From: an uncultured Lachnospiraceae bacterium
GTDB lineage: Bacteria > Bacillota > Clostridia > Lachnospirales > Lachnospiraceae
DNA: 64,000 nt
NCBI GenBank assembly: GCA_947567595.1
Contig: CANOMQ010000007.1
Location: 1-64,000 of the forward strand
Reading direction: 5' to 3'
This document shows, one piece after another, positions 18,048-26,155 of this stretch (the first letter of the stretch is position 1; each line of letters begins with the position of its first letter). The notes below the pieces were generated by a model. It saw only the letters and a program-made list of their open reading frames with translations, had not been told where the DNA came from and did no database searches. A program made the translations under genes and the position numbers.

Positions 18048-18362
18048 ATGTCAGAATTAACCTGTGGCGTATCAAACTGTACCTATAACAAGGATTACTG
18101 CTGTTGCAAAGGCGACATCATGGTGGGCGGAAAGCACGCCTGTGACTGCGACAATACCTGCTGTGAGAGCTTCCACAAGAGAAGCGGCGACAGCTTTACA
18201 AGCGCCGTTTCACACCCGAGCAAGACTATCAGCATTGACTGTGAGGCGGTAAAGTGTGTCTATAACAGCGATTACCGCTGCCATGCGGACCATGTTGACA
18301 TCAAGGGCGGAAACGCAGGCACAAGCATGGAGACGCTTTGCGCGACTTTTAAGGAAAAATAA
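18048..18362 (+). CDS. DUF1540 protein with two Cys-rich modules
   Basis: A 104-residue Cys-rich protein built of two DUF1540 repeats: residues about 4-42 (CGVSNCTYNKDYCCCKGDIMV...CDCDNTCCESF) and about 61-101 (CEAVKCVYNSDYRCHADHVDI...TLCATF). The pattern CxVxxCxYNxxxxCxA and a terminal Cys suggest a small metal-binding or disulfide fold. Function is unknown; the family is common in Clostridia. It lies between thrS and the infC leader, with GGAGGG before the ATG and no visible terminator after it. Confidence 0.85.
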   Translation: MSELTCGVSNCTYNKDYCCCKGDIMVGGKHACDCDNTCCESFHKRSGDSFTSAVSHPSKTISIDCEAVKCVYNSDYRCHADHVDIKGGNAGTSMETLCATFKEK

Positions 18363-18372
18363 GTAAAAGCCA

Positions 18373-18401
18373 TTGACAGGGCGGAGAACATGTGGTAAAG
18401 T
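18373..18401 (+). promoter_or_regulatory. Promoter of the infC-rpmI-rplT operon
   Basis: TTGACA (18373-18378), 17-bp spacer, TAAAGT (18396-18401). It begins only 10 bp after the DUF1540 stop codon and precedes the operon leader. Confidence 0.75.
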
Positions 18402-18407
18402 ATTTTT

Positions 18408-18635
18408 GTTTGAGACATTCAGACAGGTACAATAAAGCAGAGTATCCGCTCTCACCCTATGGCAGGCAGCTTATAGGCGTTTATGAATTTTGAATTTTAT
18501 TCGATGATGTTTTGTGCGTATGTTAGGATGCGCAAAAGAAATCAGATGACAGGAATAAAAAGAAAAACAAAGTGGATAATTCTGTAATTATCCACTTTTT
18601 TATTTTCTTATGATTTATTATGGAGGTGTAAGGTT
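18408..18635 (+). promoter_or_regulatory. infC-rpmI-rplT leader RNA (L20-leader type) with attenuator
   Basis: About 230 nt lie between the predicted start near 18408 and infC. The leader includes the block ACATTCAGACAGGTACAATA and CCGCTCTCACCCTATGGCAG and ends in a perfect 13-bp attenuator stem, AAAGTGGATAATT (18569-18581) with AATTATCCACTTT (18586-18598), then a T run. In Firmicutes this operon is autoregulated by ribosomal protein L20 binding a leader structure that mimics its rRNA site. Assignment to that class is from position and general design; a covariance search is needed for certainty. Confidence 0.7.
18569..18603 (+). terminator. Attenuator hairpin of the infC leader
   Basis: Thirteen-base-pair stem with a CTGT loop and a U tail, ending 33 nt before the infC start and clearly inside its own operon. 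It would stop transcription when the leader is folded in the off state. Confidence 0.85.
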
Positions 18636-19142
18636 ATTAGCGATTTAATGATTAACGAACAGATTAGGGACAGAGAGGTGCGTGTGATCGGGGCGGACGG
18701 TGAACAGCTTGGTATCATGTCGCCAAGAGACGCGATGAAGCTTGCAGAGGAGGCAGGTGTTGATTTGGTGAAAATCGCGCCTACGGCAAAACCCCCTGTA
18801 TGTAAGATTGTTGATTATGGAAAATTCAAGTATGAGCAGACAAGGAAGGAGAAGGAAGCGAAGAAAAAGCAGAAGATTATCGACGTAAAGGAAATCCGCC
18901 TATCTCCAAACATTGACACGAATGACCTGAACACAAAAATCAATGCTGCCCGCAAGTTCCTGACAAAGGGGGATAAGGTCAAGGTAACCTTGCGTTTCCG
19001 CGGACGCGAGATGGCTCATATGCAAAACAGCAAGCATATCCTTGTGGATTTTGGCGAGAGCCTAAGCGATATTGCCGTTGTCGAGAAGGAGCCAAAGGTT
19101 GAGGGCAGAAGCATGACAATGTTTTTAGCTGAAAAACGATAA
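18636..19142 (+). CDS. infC: Translation initiation factor IF-3, probable ATT start
   Basis: IF-3 binds the 30S subunit, prevents 50S joining and proofreads the start codon. N-terminal domain: MINEQIRDREVRVIG; C-terminal domain: RLSPNIDTNDLNTKINAARKFLTKGDKVKVTLRFRGREMAH. The ribosome site GGAGG is at 18622-18626. An ATT in frame at 18636 is at ideal spacing (9 nt), while the first ATG at 18648 is 21 nt away. AUU is the classical IF-3 start in other bacteria, because IF-3 itself discriminates against it and so limits its own synthesis. From ATT the protein is 168 residues; from ATG 164. Confidence 0.93.
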   Translation: MSDLMINEQIRDREVRVIGADGEQLGIMSPRDAMKLAEEAGVDLVKIAPTAKPPVCKIVDYGKFKYEQTRKEKEAKKKQKIIDVKEIRLSPNIDTNDLNTKINAARKFLTKGDKVKVTLRFRGREMAHMQNSKHILVDFGESLSDIAVVEKEPKVEGRSMTMFLAEKR

Positions 19143-19246
19143 GCAGTTATTCCCACAAAACGGCTTAGGTCAGTTAAAATATAGAAAATGTGCAGCGGTC
19201 TGACGTTGGACAACTGCAAAATAGTATGATTTAGGAGGAAACAGAT

Positions 19247-19444
19247 ATGCCAAAAATGAAAACAAGCAGATCAGCAGCAAAGCGCTTTAAGGTAACAGGA
19301 ACAGGTAAATTAAAGAGAGCAAAAGCTTACAAGAGCCATATCTTGACAAAGAAGTCCGCAAAGAGAAAGAGAAATCTCAGAAAGCCGGCAATTACCGACG
19401 CAACGAATGTTAAGAATATGAAGAAGATTTTACCGTACGCATAG
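19247..19444 (+). CDS. rpmI: 50S ribosomal protein L35
   Basis: A 65-residue, very basic protein: [39 protein letters not shown]. Usual length. TAGGAGGAAAC precedes the ATG. It sits between infC and rplT as in nearly all Firmicutes. Confidence 0.97.
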   Translation: MPKMKTSRSAAKRFKVTGTGKLKRAKAYKSHILTKKSAKRKRNLRKPAITDATNVKNMKKILPYA

Positions 19445-19497
19445 TCTGTGTCAGAAGAAACGGTAAAGGATTGTGAATTTGTTAGGAGGATTAGAAA

Positions 19498-19854
19498 ATG
19501 GCAAGAATCAAAGGCGGTTTAAACGCAAAGAAAAGACATAACAGAGTGTTAAAGCTCGCAAAGGGCTACAGGGGCGCACGCTCTAAGCAGTACAGGGTTG
19601 CAAAGCAGTCCGTAATGAGGGCGCTGGCTTCTTCATACGCAGGCAGAAAGGAAAGAAAACGTCAGTTCAGAAGGCTTTGGATTGCACGTATCAACGCGGC
19701 GGCAAGACTGAACGGCTTATCGTACAGCAGGATGATGCACGGCTTAAAGGTTGCAGGCGTTGACATCAACAGAAAAATGCTCGCAGAGATGGCAGTCAAT
19801 GACGCAGAGGGCTTTAAGACACTCGCAGAGCTTGCAAAGAGCAGTGTTGCATAA
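19498..19854 (+). CDS. rplT: 50S ribosomal protein L20
   Basis: A 118-residue basic protein, essential for early 50S assembly and the likely autogenous regulator of this operon. Family motifs: [29 protein letters not shown] near the start, [13 protein letters not shown] and [30 protein letters not shown] precedes the ATG. A terminator follows at 19888. Confidence 0.97.
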   Translation: MARIKGGLNAKKRHNRVLKLAKGYRGARSKQYRVAKQSVMRALASSYAGRKERKRQFRRLWIARINAAARLNGLSYSRMMHGLKVAGVDINRKMLAEMAVNDAEGFKTLAELAKSSVA

Positions 19855-19887
19855 GCTTTGTGATTTTGACAACAGAAGAAACCGGAT

Positions 19888-19920
19888 AAAAAATTGGGCG
19901 CTGATGTGCTCAATTTTTTT
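19888..19920 (+). terminator. Terminator of the infC-rpmI-rplT operon
   Basis: AAAAAATTGGGC (19888-19899) pairs with GCTCAATTTTTT (19908-19919) through one G-U pair, followed by a T run. Confidence 0.85.
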
Positions 19921-20099
19921 GTCGTATGGGAAGTCGTGAAATGTTTGTAAAAAATTGTAAAAAAATTAACAAATTCCGTATGAAAGCAAAAATGTATGAT
20001 ATAATCCATAAAGAAAGAAAAGTTTTTTGACGATGCCGGGCATATCAGACCAGATGAAAATGGAAAAATTTGCAAATGGCAGTCAAATGGAGGGTAATC

Positions 20100-21566
20100 A
20101 TGAGTGTATTAGAAAATTTGGAACCAAGGAATGTATTTCACTATTTTGAGCAAATCTGCCAAATCCCGCATGGTTCGGGAAACCTTGACAGGATAAGCGC
20201 TTATTTGGAGCAGTTTGCAAAGGACAGGGGGCTTTTTCATATCAGGGATCAGGCAAACAATGTCATTATCGTAAAGGAAGCAACTGCGGGCTATGAGGAC
20301 ACGGAGCCGGTTATTTTGCAGGGACATATGGACATGGTTGCGGTTAAGGAGCCGGACTGTGATTTGGATTTGGCTAAGGACGGACTGCGGTTACAGGTGG
20401 AGGGCGATTTCGTGTCCGCAAAGGGAACCAGTCTTGGCGGGGACGATGGCATTGCGGTTGCCTATATCCTTGCGCTCCTTGACGCCGACGACATACCGCA
20501 CCCACGCATTGAGGCGGTTATCACGACGGATGAGGAGGTCGGAATGGACGGTGCCGTGGCGATTGATTTGTCCATGCTGACAGCAAAAAGAATGCTCAAT
20601 ATTGACTCGGAGGAGGAGGGAATTCTTCTGACAAGCTGCGCGGGCGGATTGCGGGCGGACTGCCGCCTTCCCATAACCCTGACGGACAGACCAAACGATA
20701 GTGTATGCATGGAAATCAGCGTTGGAGGGCTTGCAGGAGGGCATTCCGGCACGGAAATCAATAAGGAGCGCGGGAACGCCATTAAAATGCTGGGAACTGC
20801 ATTACAGCAGCTTTTGGAGCGCATGGAGCTGCATATCGTGGACATTAGTGGCGGTGAAAAGGACAACGCGATACCGATTGCGGCACATGCGGTTGTGTGC
20901 GTTGCAAAAAGCGGGCAGAAGGAACTGGTGCAGGCGCTGGAGCGGATTGCGCAGGAGACCAAAAAGGAGTATCAGTCCAAGGAGAAGAAGCTTTATATCA
21001 GCGCTGTGCCATACGAAGAAGATAAGGTAAAAACAGAACAGATATTTGGCAAAGAGAGCACGGCAAGACTTGTGGGATTTCTGACAACAATGCCAAACGG
21101 TGTGATGGCAATGAGTGCGGATATTGAGGGGCTTGTGGAAACGTCGCTCAATGCGGGGATTTTGCGCTATGAATGTGAGAAGGGCGAGGCGGTTGTGAGC
21201 TTTGCAGTCAGAAGCGCGATAGAGACGTCAAAGGAAAAGCTTAAGCTGTGGCTTCGCACGCTTACAAGGGCGTTTGGCGGTAAGATGGATACGCACGGCG
21301 ATTATCCGGGCTGGCAGTATAATCCGGACTCAAGGCTTCGGGCGGACATGATTCGGATTTATCAGGAGCTGTTTGGCAAGGAGGTCAGGGTGGAGGCGCT
21401 CCACGCGGGGCTTGAGTGCGGCGTCATGATTTCAAAGATACCGGGGCTTGACTGTGTGTCCTTTGGACCGGATATTTTTGACATTCACACGACAGACGAA
21501 CGGCTTAGCATTTCCTCAACGAAACGGATGTGGGATTACCTTTTGGCAATCTTAAAACAGAAGTAA
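20100..21566 (+). CDS. pepD: PepD-type aminoacyl-histidine dipeptidase (M20 family)
   Basis: A 488-residue cytosolic M20 metallopeptidase of the PepD class, which hydrolyses Xaa-His and other dipeptides. Metal and catalytic motifs in order: LQGHMDMVAV (first metal His, about residue 79), GTSLGGDDGIAVAYILALL (bridging Asp), TDEEVGMDGA (catalytic Glu) and DIHTTDERLSI near the end (last metal His). The dimerisation domain lies between about 205 and 390. The start is ATG 20100, directly behind GGAGGG; an in-frame ATG at 20070 has no ribosome site. No terminator is seen before the HflK-like gene 60 bp downstream. Confidence 0.9.
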   Translation: MSVLENLEPRNVFHYFEQICQIPHGSGNLDRISAYLEQFAKDRGLFHIRDQANNVIIVKEATAGYEDTEPVILQGHMDMVAVKEPDCDLDLAKDGLRLQVEGDFVSAKGTSLGGDDGIAVAYILALLDADDIPHPRIEAVITTDEEVGMDGAVAIDLSMLTAKRMLNIDSEEEGILLTSCAGGLRADCRLPITLTDRPNDSVCMEISVGGLAGGHSGTEINKERGNAIKMLGTALQQLLERMELHIVDISGGEKDNAIPIAAHAVVCVAKSGQKELVQALERIAQETKKEYQSKEKKLYISAVPYEEDKVKTEQIFGKESTARLVGFLTTMPNGVMAMSADIEGLVETSLNAGILRYECEKGEAVVSFAVRSAIETSKEKLKLWLRTLTRAFGGKMDTHGDYPGWQYNPDSRLRADMIRIYQELFGKEVRVEALHAGLECGVMISKIPGLDCVSFGPDIFDIHTTDERLSISSTKRMWDYLLAILKQK

Positions 21567-21626
21567 GGCATTACAGGCAGGACATTAGAAATTACAATAA
21601 CATTACAATTTCAGAATGGAGAAACG

Positions 21627-22676
21627 ATGGAGAATAATTTTAGGGAATTTAGAGGCGAAAACCAGCAGGGCGATGAGAAAAAAGAGAAGAAGGAGAAAAA
21701 GAAAATCCCGTTTCGCAGGGTTGCCGTGATAATAGCGGCGGCGCTTGTGATAGGCGCTTTGGGCATTGAGTCCGTATACTCGATTGGGGAGCAGGAACAG
21801 GGCGTCGTGACAACCTTTGGCAAGGCGACAGGCGTTGCGACCTCGGGGCTGCATTTTAAAATCCCCTTTGTGCAGAAGGTGACAAAGGTAAACACGATGA
21901 TTTTAGGCTTTCCAATCGGCTACCGGCTTGGTGAGGAGTCGGACAGCGCCGATTTGCTGGCGGCAGAGTCCCTTATGATTACCTCGGATTTTAATTTTGT
22001 CAATGTTGATTTTTATGTGGAGTATAAGGTATCCGATCCGGTAAAATACCTGTATCATTCCAAACAGCCGGAGGAAATCCTAAAAAACATCGCGCAGTCG
22101 TGTATCAGGAACATCATCAGCAACTATGTGGTCGATGATGTAATCACGACCGGAAAGAGTGAAATTCAGGCGGCAATCCGGGAAATGATGACAGAGAAGC
22201 TTGAGGAGCAGGATATTGGGCTCATACTGGTCAATATTTCCATGCAGGACGCAGAACCGCCCACAGACTCGGTTATCGAGGCATTTAAGGCGGTAGAGAC
22301 GGCAAAGCAGGGCAAGGAGACCGCATTGAACAATGCAAACAAATACCGCAACCAGAAGCTTCCCGAGGCGAATGCGCGGGCAGACCAGATTATACAGGAG
22401 GCAGAAGCGCAGAAGCAGGAGCGTATTAATGAGGCAAGCGCGCAGCAGGTGCGGTTCCAAAAAATGTATGCGGAATATGAAAAAAATCCGGTCATCACGA
22501 AGCAGAGAATGTTTTATGAGGCGATGGAGTCCGTGCTTCCGGGCGTGAAGCTGATTATTGACGATGGCAGCGGCAATCTTAATAAAACCCTTTATCTTGA
22601 CGAGTTACAGCTTGAGGATATTACGCAAAAGCCGGAAAATACAGATGACACACAGACGACAGAACAGGAGGATTAG
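21627..22676 (+). CDS. hflK: HflK-like SPFH/band 7 membrane protein
   Basis: A 349-residue SPFH protein. Residues about 1-30 are polar and Lys/Glu-rich, one transmembrane helix follows (about 33-53, VAVIIAAALVIGALGI), then the band 7 domain beginning YSIGEQEQGVVTTFGKATGVATSGLHFKIPF. A long charged coiled-coil runs from about 225 to 290. HflK and HflC together form a membrane cage around the FtsH protease and modulate it; no ftsH is present here. The partner follows after 6 bp, so the two are co-translated. Naming by family and gene pairing. Confidence 0.85.
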   Translation: MENNFREFRGENQQGDEKKEKKEKKKIPFRRVAVIIAAALVIGALGIESVYSIGEQEQGVVTTFGKATGVATSGLHFKIPFVQKVTKVNTMILGFPIGYRLGEESDSADLLAAESLMITSDFNFVNVDFYVEYKVSDPVKYLYHSKQPEEILKNIAQSCIRNIISNYVVDDVITTGKSEIQAAIREMMTEKLEEQDIGLILVNISMQDAEPPTDSVIEAFKAVETAKQGKETALNNANKYRNQKLPEANARADQIIQEAEAQKQERINEASAQQVRFQKMYAEYEKNPVITKQRMFYEAMESVLPGVKLIIDDGSGNLNKTLYLDELQLEDITQKPENTDDTQTTEQED

Positions 22677-22682
22677 GCAGCT

Positions 22683-23552
22683 ATGAAAAAGACATTTGGA
22701 AAATTATTGATTGTGGTGGTATTGCTGGGAGTGCTGTTTGTGGGCGCCAATTCCGTGTTTGTCATCAAGGAAAACCAGTATGGGCTTGTGCGGGAATTTG
22801 GCAGGATTGAGCGGGTGATTTCCGAGCCGGGACTTTATCTTAAGATACCGTTTATACAGGAGAAGGATATGGTCACGAAGGAGCTTTTGCTTTATGACAT
22901 TGCAAAATCTGACGTCATTACAAAGGATAAAAAATCCATGATTGTTGACAGCTTCGTGCTTTGGCGCGTGACCGATCCAAAGACGTTTGCACAGACCTTG
23001 AATACCTCTTCGGTGAATGCGGAGGGGCGTATCAATGTGGTTGTCTATAACGCGATAAAAAATGTGATAAGCAGTATGGCGCAGTCGGATATTATTGCGG
23101 CTAGGGGGCGTGAGCTTACCGATTATATCATGCAGAATGTTTCGGGAATCAGCCAGTATGGCATTGAGATTGCAACCGTTGAAATCAAGCTTCTGGATTT
23201 GCCGGAGGATAATAAGGACGCGGTGTTTGAGCGTATGATTTCCGAGCGTGAAAATATGGCGGCGACTTATACGGCAGAGGGAAATTCCGAGGCGCAGGTT
23301 ATCCGCAATACGACGGATAAGGAAACGGCGCTTTTGGTGTCGGAGGCGGAAAAAAAGGCGGAGATTTTAAAGGCAGAGGGTGAAGCGGAATATATGAAGA
23401 TTATGGCGGAGTCCTATGACAGTCCGCAGAAGGCGGAATTTTACAGCTTTATCAGAAGCCTTGACGCATTGGAAAGTGCGATACAGGGCGGGGATAAGAC
23501 GATTATTCTGGATAAGGATTCGCCGATTACGCAGATTTTTTATAACAATTAA
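22683..23552 (+). CDS. hflC: HflC-like SPFH/band 7 membrane protein
   Basis: A 289-residue SPFH protein, the partner of the gene just upstream. An N-terminal signal anchor (about 7-26, LLIVVVLLGVLFVGANSVFV) leads into band 7 sequence (IKENQYGLVREFGRIERVISEPGLYLKIPF). The HflC-type C-terminal part has ENMAATYTAEGNSEAQVIRNTTDKET and SEAEKKAEILKAEGEAEYMKI coiled-coil. Expected to hetero-oligomerise with HflK on the outer face of the cytoplasmic membrane. A terminator at 23570-23616 ends the unit. Confidence 0.87.
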   Translation: MKKTFGKLLIVVVLLGVLFVGANSVFVIKENQYGLVREFGRIERVISEPGLYLKIPFIQEKDMVTKELLLYDIAKSDVITKDKKSMIVDSFVLWRVTDPKTFAQTLNTSSVNAEGRINVVVYNAIKNVISSMAQSDIIAARGRELTDYIMQNVSGISQYGIEIATVEIKLLDLPEDNKDAVFERMISERENMAATYTAEGNSEAQVIRNTTDKETALLVSEAEKKAEILKAEGEAEYMKIMAESYDSPQKAEFYSFIRSLDALESAIQGGDKTIILDKDSPITQIFYNN

Positions 23553-23569
23553 CAATTACTGACAGGGCA

Positions 23570-23616
23570 GACAAAAACCTCATGCGGCGCCTAGGTGGCT
23601 GCGTGAGGTTTTTGTC
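23570..23616. terminator. Bidirectional terminator
   Basis: GACAAAAACCTCA (23570-23582) pairs with TGAGGTTTTTGTC (23604-23616). It separates the hflKC genes from the convergent DUF378 gene and has T tracts in both directions. Confidence 0.85.
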
Positions 23617-23639
23617 ATAGCATTTTTTGAAGCCTTGCC

Positions 23640-23855
23640 TTATGCCTCGTCTGCCGAACCGCCAAGACGCATATAAAAGCATATCAGATAAAGTCCGCAG
23701 ATACCGACCAAGGCATAAATGATTCTCGAAAGCCAGCTCATGCTTCCAAAAACGTACGCGACTAAGTTGAAATCAAAAAATCCGATTAAGCCCCAGTTTA
23801 CGGCGCCGACAATGGCGATGGTCAGTGCAATGGCGTCAATGAATTTATTACCCAT
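23640..23855 (-). CDS. DUF378 membrane protein (YuzA-like)
   Basis: A 71-residue protein with two transmembrane helices (about 6-29 and 40-62) joined by the family motif GAVNWGLIGFFDFNLVAYVFG. DUF378 proteins are widespread in Firmicutes and lack a known function. GGAGGCAAATT precedes the start on the minus strand. It is transcribed alone, away from the 24-kb intergenic region. Confidence 0.88.
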   Translation of the reverse strand: MGNKFIDAIALTIAIVGAVNWGLIGFFDFNLVAYVFGSMSWLSRIIYALVGICGLYLICFYMRLGGSADEA

Positions 23856-24137
23856 AATTTGCCTCCATGCTGTGATAATATGGTAGGAGCAGTGAATACT
23901 GTCTCCTACAAGGTAGTGTGGTAATAAAATGAAAAGTTATGCAGGAGCTGCCGGATTTTTATAAAATATTATTAATAATCAGTAAAAAAGGCAGTAAAAG
24001 CTGTGATATTTTCATAAACTTTACATATTAAATTGAAATAAATGTTATAATGTGATACGATATCAATGCACTGATTTTTGTAATGGTTCAGTATGGAATT
24101 TTGAACTGGATTTTGCATATTTTAACTGCCACAGGTA
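23856..24137. other. AT-rich intergenic stretch without a gene
   Basis: About 280 bp between the DUF378 gene and the promoter at 24138. It holds the upstream region of the minus-strand gene and several AT runs but no open frame with a ribosome site and no strong hairpin. Confidence 0.6.
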
Positions 24138-24166
24138 TTGACAAAATCAATAAATGTGAGTATATT
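24138..24166 (+). promoter_or_regulatory. Promoter of the basic-tail protein gene
   Basis: A perfect TTGACA (24138-24143), 17-bp spacer, TATATT (24161-24166). It leaves a leader of about 155 nt before the GTG at 24327, with a 10-codon frame in it. Confidence 0.75.
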
Positions 24167-24180
24167 AATAGAGGTGCATT

Positions 24181-24213
24181 ATGAAGTCTGTAAACAGCAA
24201 CGGTCAGTCATAA
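24181..24213 (+). other. Possible 10-residue leader peptide
   Basis: ATG at 24181 is preceded by AGAGGTG at 6-nt distance and encodes MKSVNSNGQS before a TAA. It is the first ribosome-binding-like site in the leader. Whether it is translated or regulatory is unknown; no attenuator hairpin follows closely. Confidence 0.3.
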
Positions 24214-24326
24214 ACAGCTAAAGCGGGATTCTTTGAGATGCTGGTTTGAATGGAAGCATGGCAGGGGTGCCGGTTTGGGACTATGGAAAAGATAAAAATA
24301 GAGGATTAGTTCAGGAGAGGTTAGAA

Positions 24327-24830
24327 GTGAGAAAAAAGGTAGAAAAAAACACAGCAGCAAAGAAAACAGTTGAGAAAAAAACAGTCAGCGCCGTAAAGGC
24401 AGCAGAGTCTGTAGCTAAGGTTGAGGAGACGCCCGAGGTTCAGGCAGAGACTCCGGCAGAGGAAAAAACTCAAGCTCCGGCAGCAGAGCCTGTAGTGGAA
24501 GAGAAGCCTGCAGAGGCAGCTAAGACAGCGGCGAAGAAGACGGAGAAGTCCGCGGCGGCAAAGAAGACGACAAAGGCAGCAACAGCAAAGAAGGAGCCGG
24601 CAGAAAAGCCCGCGAAGACAACAAAGGCAGCAGCTTCACAGAAAATCGTTTTGCAGATGAGCGGCAGAGAAGAGCTGTCCATGGAAGGTCTTGTTGAGCG
24701 TGTAAAGCAGGCATATGTAAATGAAGGTCATTCGGCAGCTTCGATTAAGAATGTTGAAGTATACATAAAGCCGGAGGAGGGCATGGCTTATTATGTGATT
24801 GATGGCTATGCGTCAGGTATCAGCTTATAA
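24327..24830 (+). CDS. Lys/Ala-rich DUF6465-like protein, GTG start
   Basis: A 167-residue protein with two parts. Residues 1-105 are a low-complexity, Lys/Ala/Glu-rich tail with many AKKT-type repeats, resembling histone H1-like and other nucleic-acid-binding tails. Residues about 107-167 form a compact domain (KIVLQMSGREELSMEGLVERVKQAY, then NVEVYIKPEEGMAYYVIDG) that matches the DUF6465 family of Lachnospiraceae. I choose GTG 24327 because AGGAGAGG lies 6 nt before it; an ATG at 24246 has no such site. The function is unknown; nucleoid or RNA association is a guess from the tail. Confidence 0.75.
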   Translation: MRKKVEKNTAAKKTVEKKTVSAVKAAESVAKVEETPEVQAETPAEEKTQAPAAEPVVEEKPAEAAKTAAKKTEKSAAAKKTTKAATAKKEPAEKPAKTTKAAASQKIVLQMSGREELSMEGLVERVKQAYVNEGHSAASIKNVEVYIKPEEGMAYYVIDGYASGISL

Positions 24831-24854
24831 AATTCAAAAATAATATTGGATTAG

Positions 24855-24885
24855 AAACCCCAAACCGTACGGTTTGGGGTTTTTG
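24855..24885 (+). terminator. Terminator of the basic-tail protein gene
   Basis: AAACCCCAAACC (24855-24866) and GGTTTGGGGTTT (24871-24882) form a perfect 12-bp stem with loop GTAC, followed by T residues. Confidence 0.92.
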
Positions 24886-25047
24886 TGAATATAGAGTACA
24901 TTTTAGAAGCCGTGTATAATTTTTCCAAGTTTGTTTATATTGATAAGGAACTGTATCTGTTATTTTCCTACAGTTTTTAAGTGATAACATGGGTGTTCCA
25001 TTGTAGAAATCATTCATGAAGAAATATGGGCATATCAGGAGGATTGT

Positions 25048-25662
25048 ATGAAACGTATTCCAAAACATATTGGTATTATTCCAGATGGCAACAGACGTTG
25101 GGCAGAGCAAAATGGGCTAAAAAAAGAAGGTGGTTATGCATATGGATTAGAGCCCGGAGTGAGACTGCTTCGGGCAGCACAAGATCAAGGGATACAGGAG
25201 ATTACTTATTATGGCTTTACCGTTGATAACTGTAAGCGTCCGAAAGAGCAGGTCACTGCATTTTCAAAAGCCTGTGTCGAGGCTGTGAAAATGATTGAAC
25301 GGGAAAATGTAAAGCTGTATGTGATTGGCAATACCAGCTCTCCGAGTTTTCCTATGGAACTACTTCCCTATGCAGAACGTGAGCATTCTTCTGGTTTTGA
25401 AAAAGGGATAATAAAGGTCAATTTTTTGGTAAATTATGGTTGGGAGTGGGATATGAAAAATGGCTGGGCATCCAACGAAATACCAAGAATTGATATGGTA
25501 ATTCGTTGGGGTGGAATGTGTCGTTTATCAGGATTTCTACCAATTCAGACCGTTTATTCAGATTTTTATAGCATAAAGGAGCTATGGCCGGATTTTCAGG
25601 AAAAACAATTTTTAGATGCGTTAGAATGGTATCAGAAGCAGGATATTACATTAGGGGGATAA
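25048..25662 (+). CDS. Atypical short cis-prenyltransferase (UppS family)
   Basis: A 204-residue member of the undecaprenyl diphosphate synthase fold, about 40 residues shorter than housekeeping UppS. Visible motifs: HIGIIPDGNRRWAE at residues 7-20 (the catalytic Asp13 is kept, but the usual DGNGRWA is DGNRRWA), GFTVDNCKRP in place of FSxENWxRP, and IRWGGMCRLSGFLPIQTVYSDFY in place of IRTSGExRxSNFLLWQxAYxE. The RWGG/LSGFLP form marks a divergent subfamily rather than decay. The product chain length is unknown. It is AT-rich compared with the core genes, has AGGAGG 10 nt before the ATG, and stands among accessory genes, so recent acquisition is likely. Confidence 0.82.
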   Translation: MKRIPKHIGIIPDGNRRWAEQNGLKKEGGYAYGLEPGVRLLRAAQDQGIQEITYYGFTVDNCKRPKEQVTAFSKACVEAVKMIERENVKLYVIGNTSSPSFPMELLPYAEREHSSGFEKGIIKVNFLVNYGWEWDMKNGWASNEIPRIDMVIRWGGMCRLSGFLPIQTVYSDFYSIKELWPDFQEKQFLDALEWYQKQDITLGG

Positions 25663-25666
25663 TTGA

Positions 25667-25707
25667 AAAAGCCTGCGGTTTCAAGCGTTCTATAAACCGC
25701 AGGCTTT
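25667..25707 (-). terminator. Hairpin between uppS-like gene and HEPN remnant
   Basis: AAAGCCTGCGGTTT (25668-25681) and AAACCGCAGGCTTT (25694-25707) form a perfect 14-bp stem. The T run is on the minus-strand side, so it chiefly terminates the minus-strand genes, but it may act both ways. Confidence 0.8.
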
Positions 25708-25716
25708 CAGAGCTCC

Positions 25717-25797
25717 TTATTCAAGCTTTTGAAAATATTGTTCTACCATATCAATTACTTCTTTTGCATCGCCAGTATCGTCTAAATTAAGCTGCAT
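25717..25797 (-). pseudogene. Possible C-terminal scrap of a HEPN partner protein
   Basis: A 26-codon frame (MQLNLDDTGDAKEVIDMVEQYFQKLE) whose ATG overlaps the end of the nucleotidyltransferase gene. In intact MNT/HEPN modules a HEPN protein of about 120-140 residues follows in just this way and ends in a similar acidic helix. I infer an internal deletion that kept the last helix. It could also be a random small frame. Confidence 0.4.
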
Positions 25798-26124
25798 ATA
25801 ATTCTACTCCTTCTTTTTTGATATGATAATAAAACGGATATGCCCGCAGCCATTTCTGAAAATGATTGTAATTTTTAACAAGCGGCATGATTGTCAGATT
25901 ATTATCAAAGTTATAATTAAAGGTTATATCGGAAAGAGAACGTCCCTTTCCGGCAATTTTTTCGTCTGTCAAATCGACCAATATCATAATATCAATATCC
26001 GAATCTGTTCTGAAATCTCCGCGTGCATACGATCCATATAAAATCACGGTTTTAAGGAATTTCTATATAGGTTATGCACATCTTCAACGTATCTGCGCAA
26101 CAGTTCCTGTAAATTTTCAGACAT
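25787..26124 (-). pseudogene. MNT-type nucleotidyltransferase with frameshift
   Basis: A minimal nucleotidyltransferase, the antitoxin/AMPylator half of MNT-HEPN modules. It starts at ATG 26124 behind GGGAGGAGG and reads MSENLQELLRRYVEDVHNLYRNSLK. A missing base near 26048-26056 (expected AAAACCGTG, found AAACCGTG) then puts a stop in frame. The next frame continues VILYGSYARGDFRTDSDIDIMILVD, containing the intact GSYARG-x-SDID active site, to a stop at 25787. Apart from the single lesion the domain is complete, so the break is recent or a sequencing error. Confidence 0.75.
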
Positions 26125-26155
26125 ATTGCGCCTCCTCCCATTGTCTGTTTTGTTT

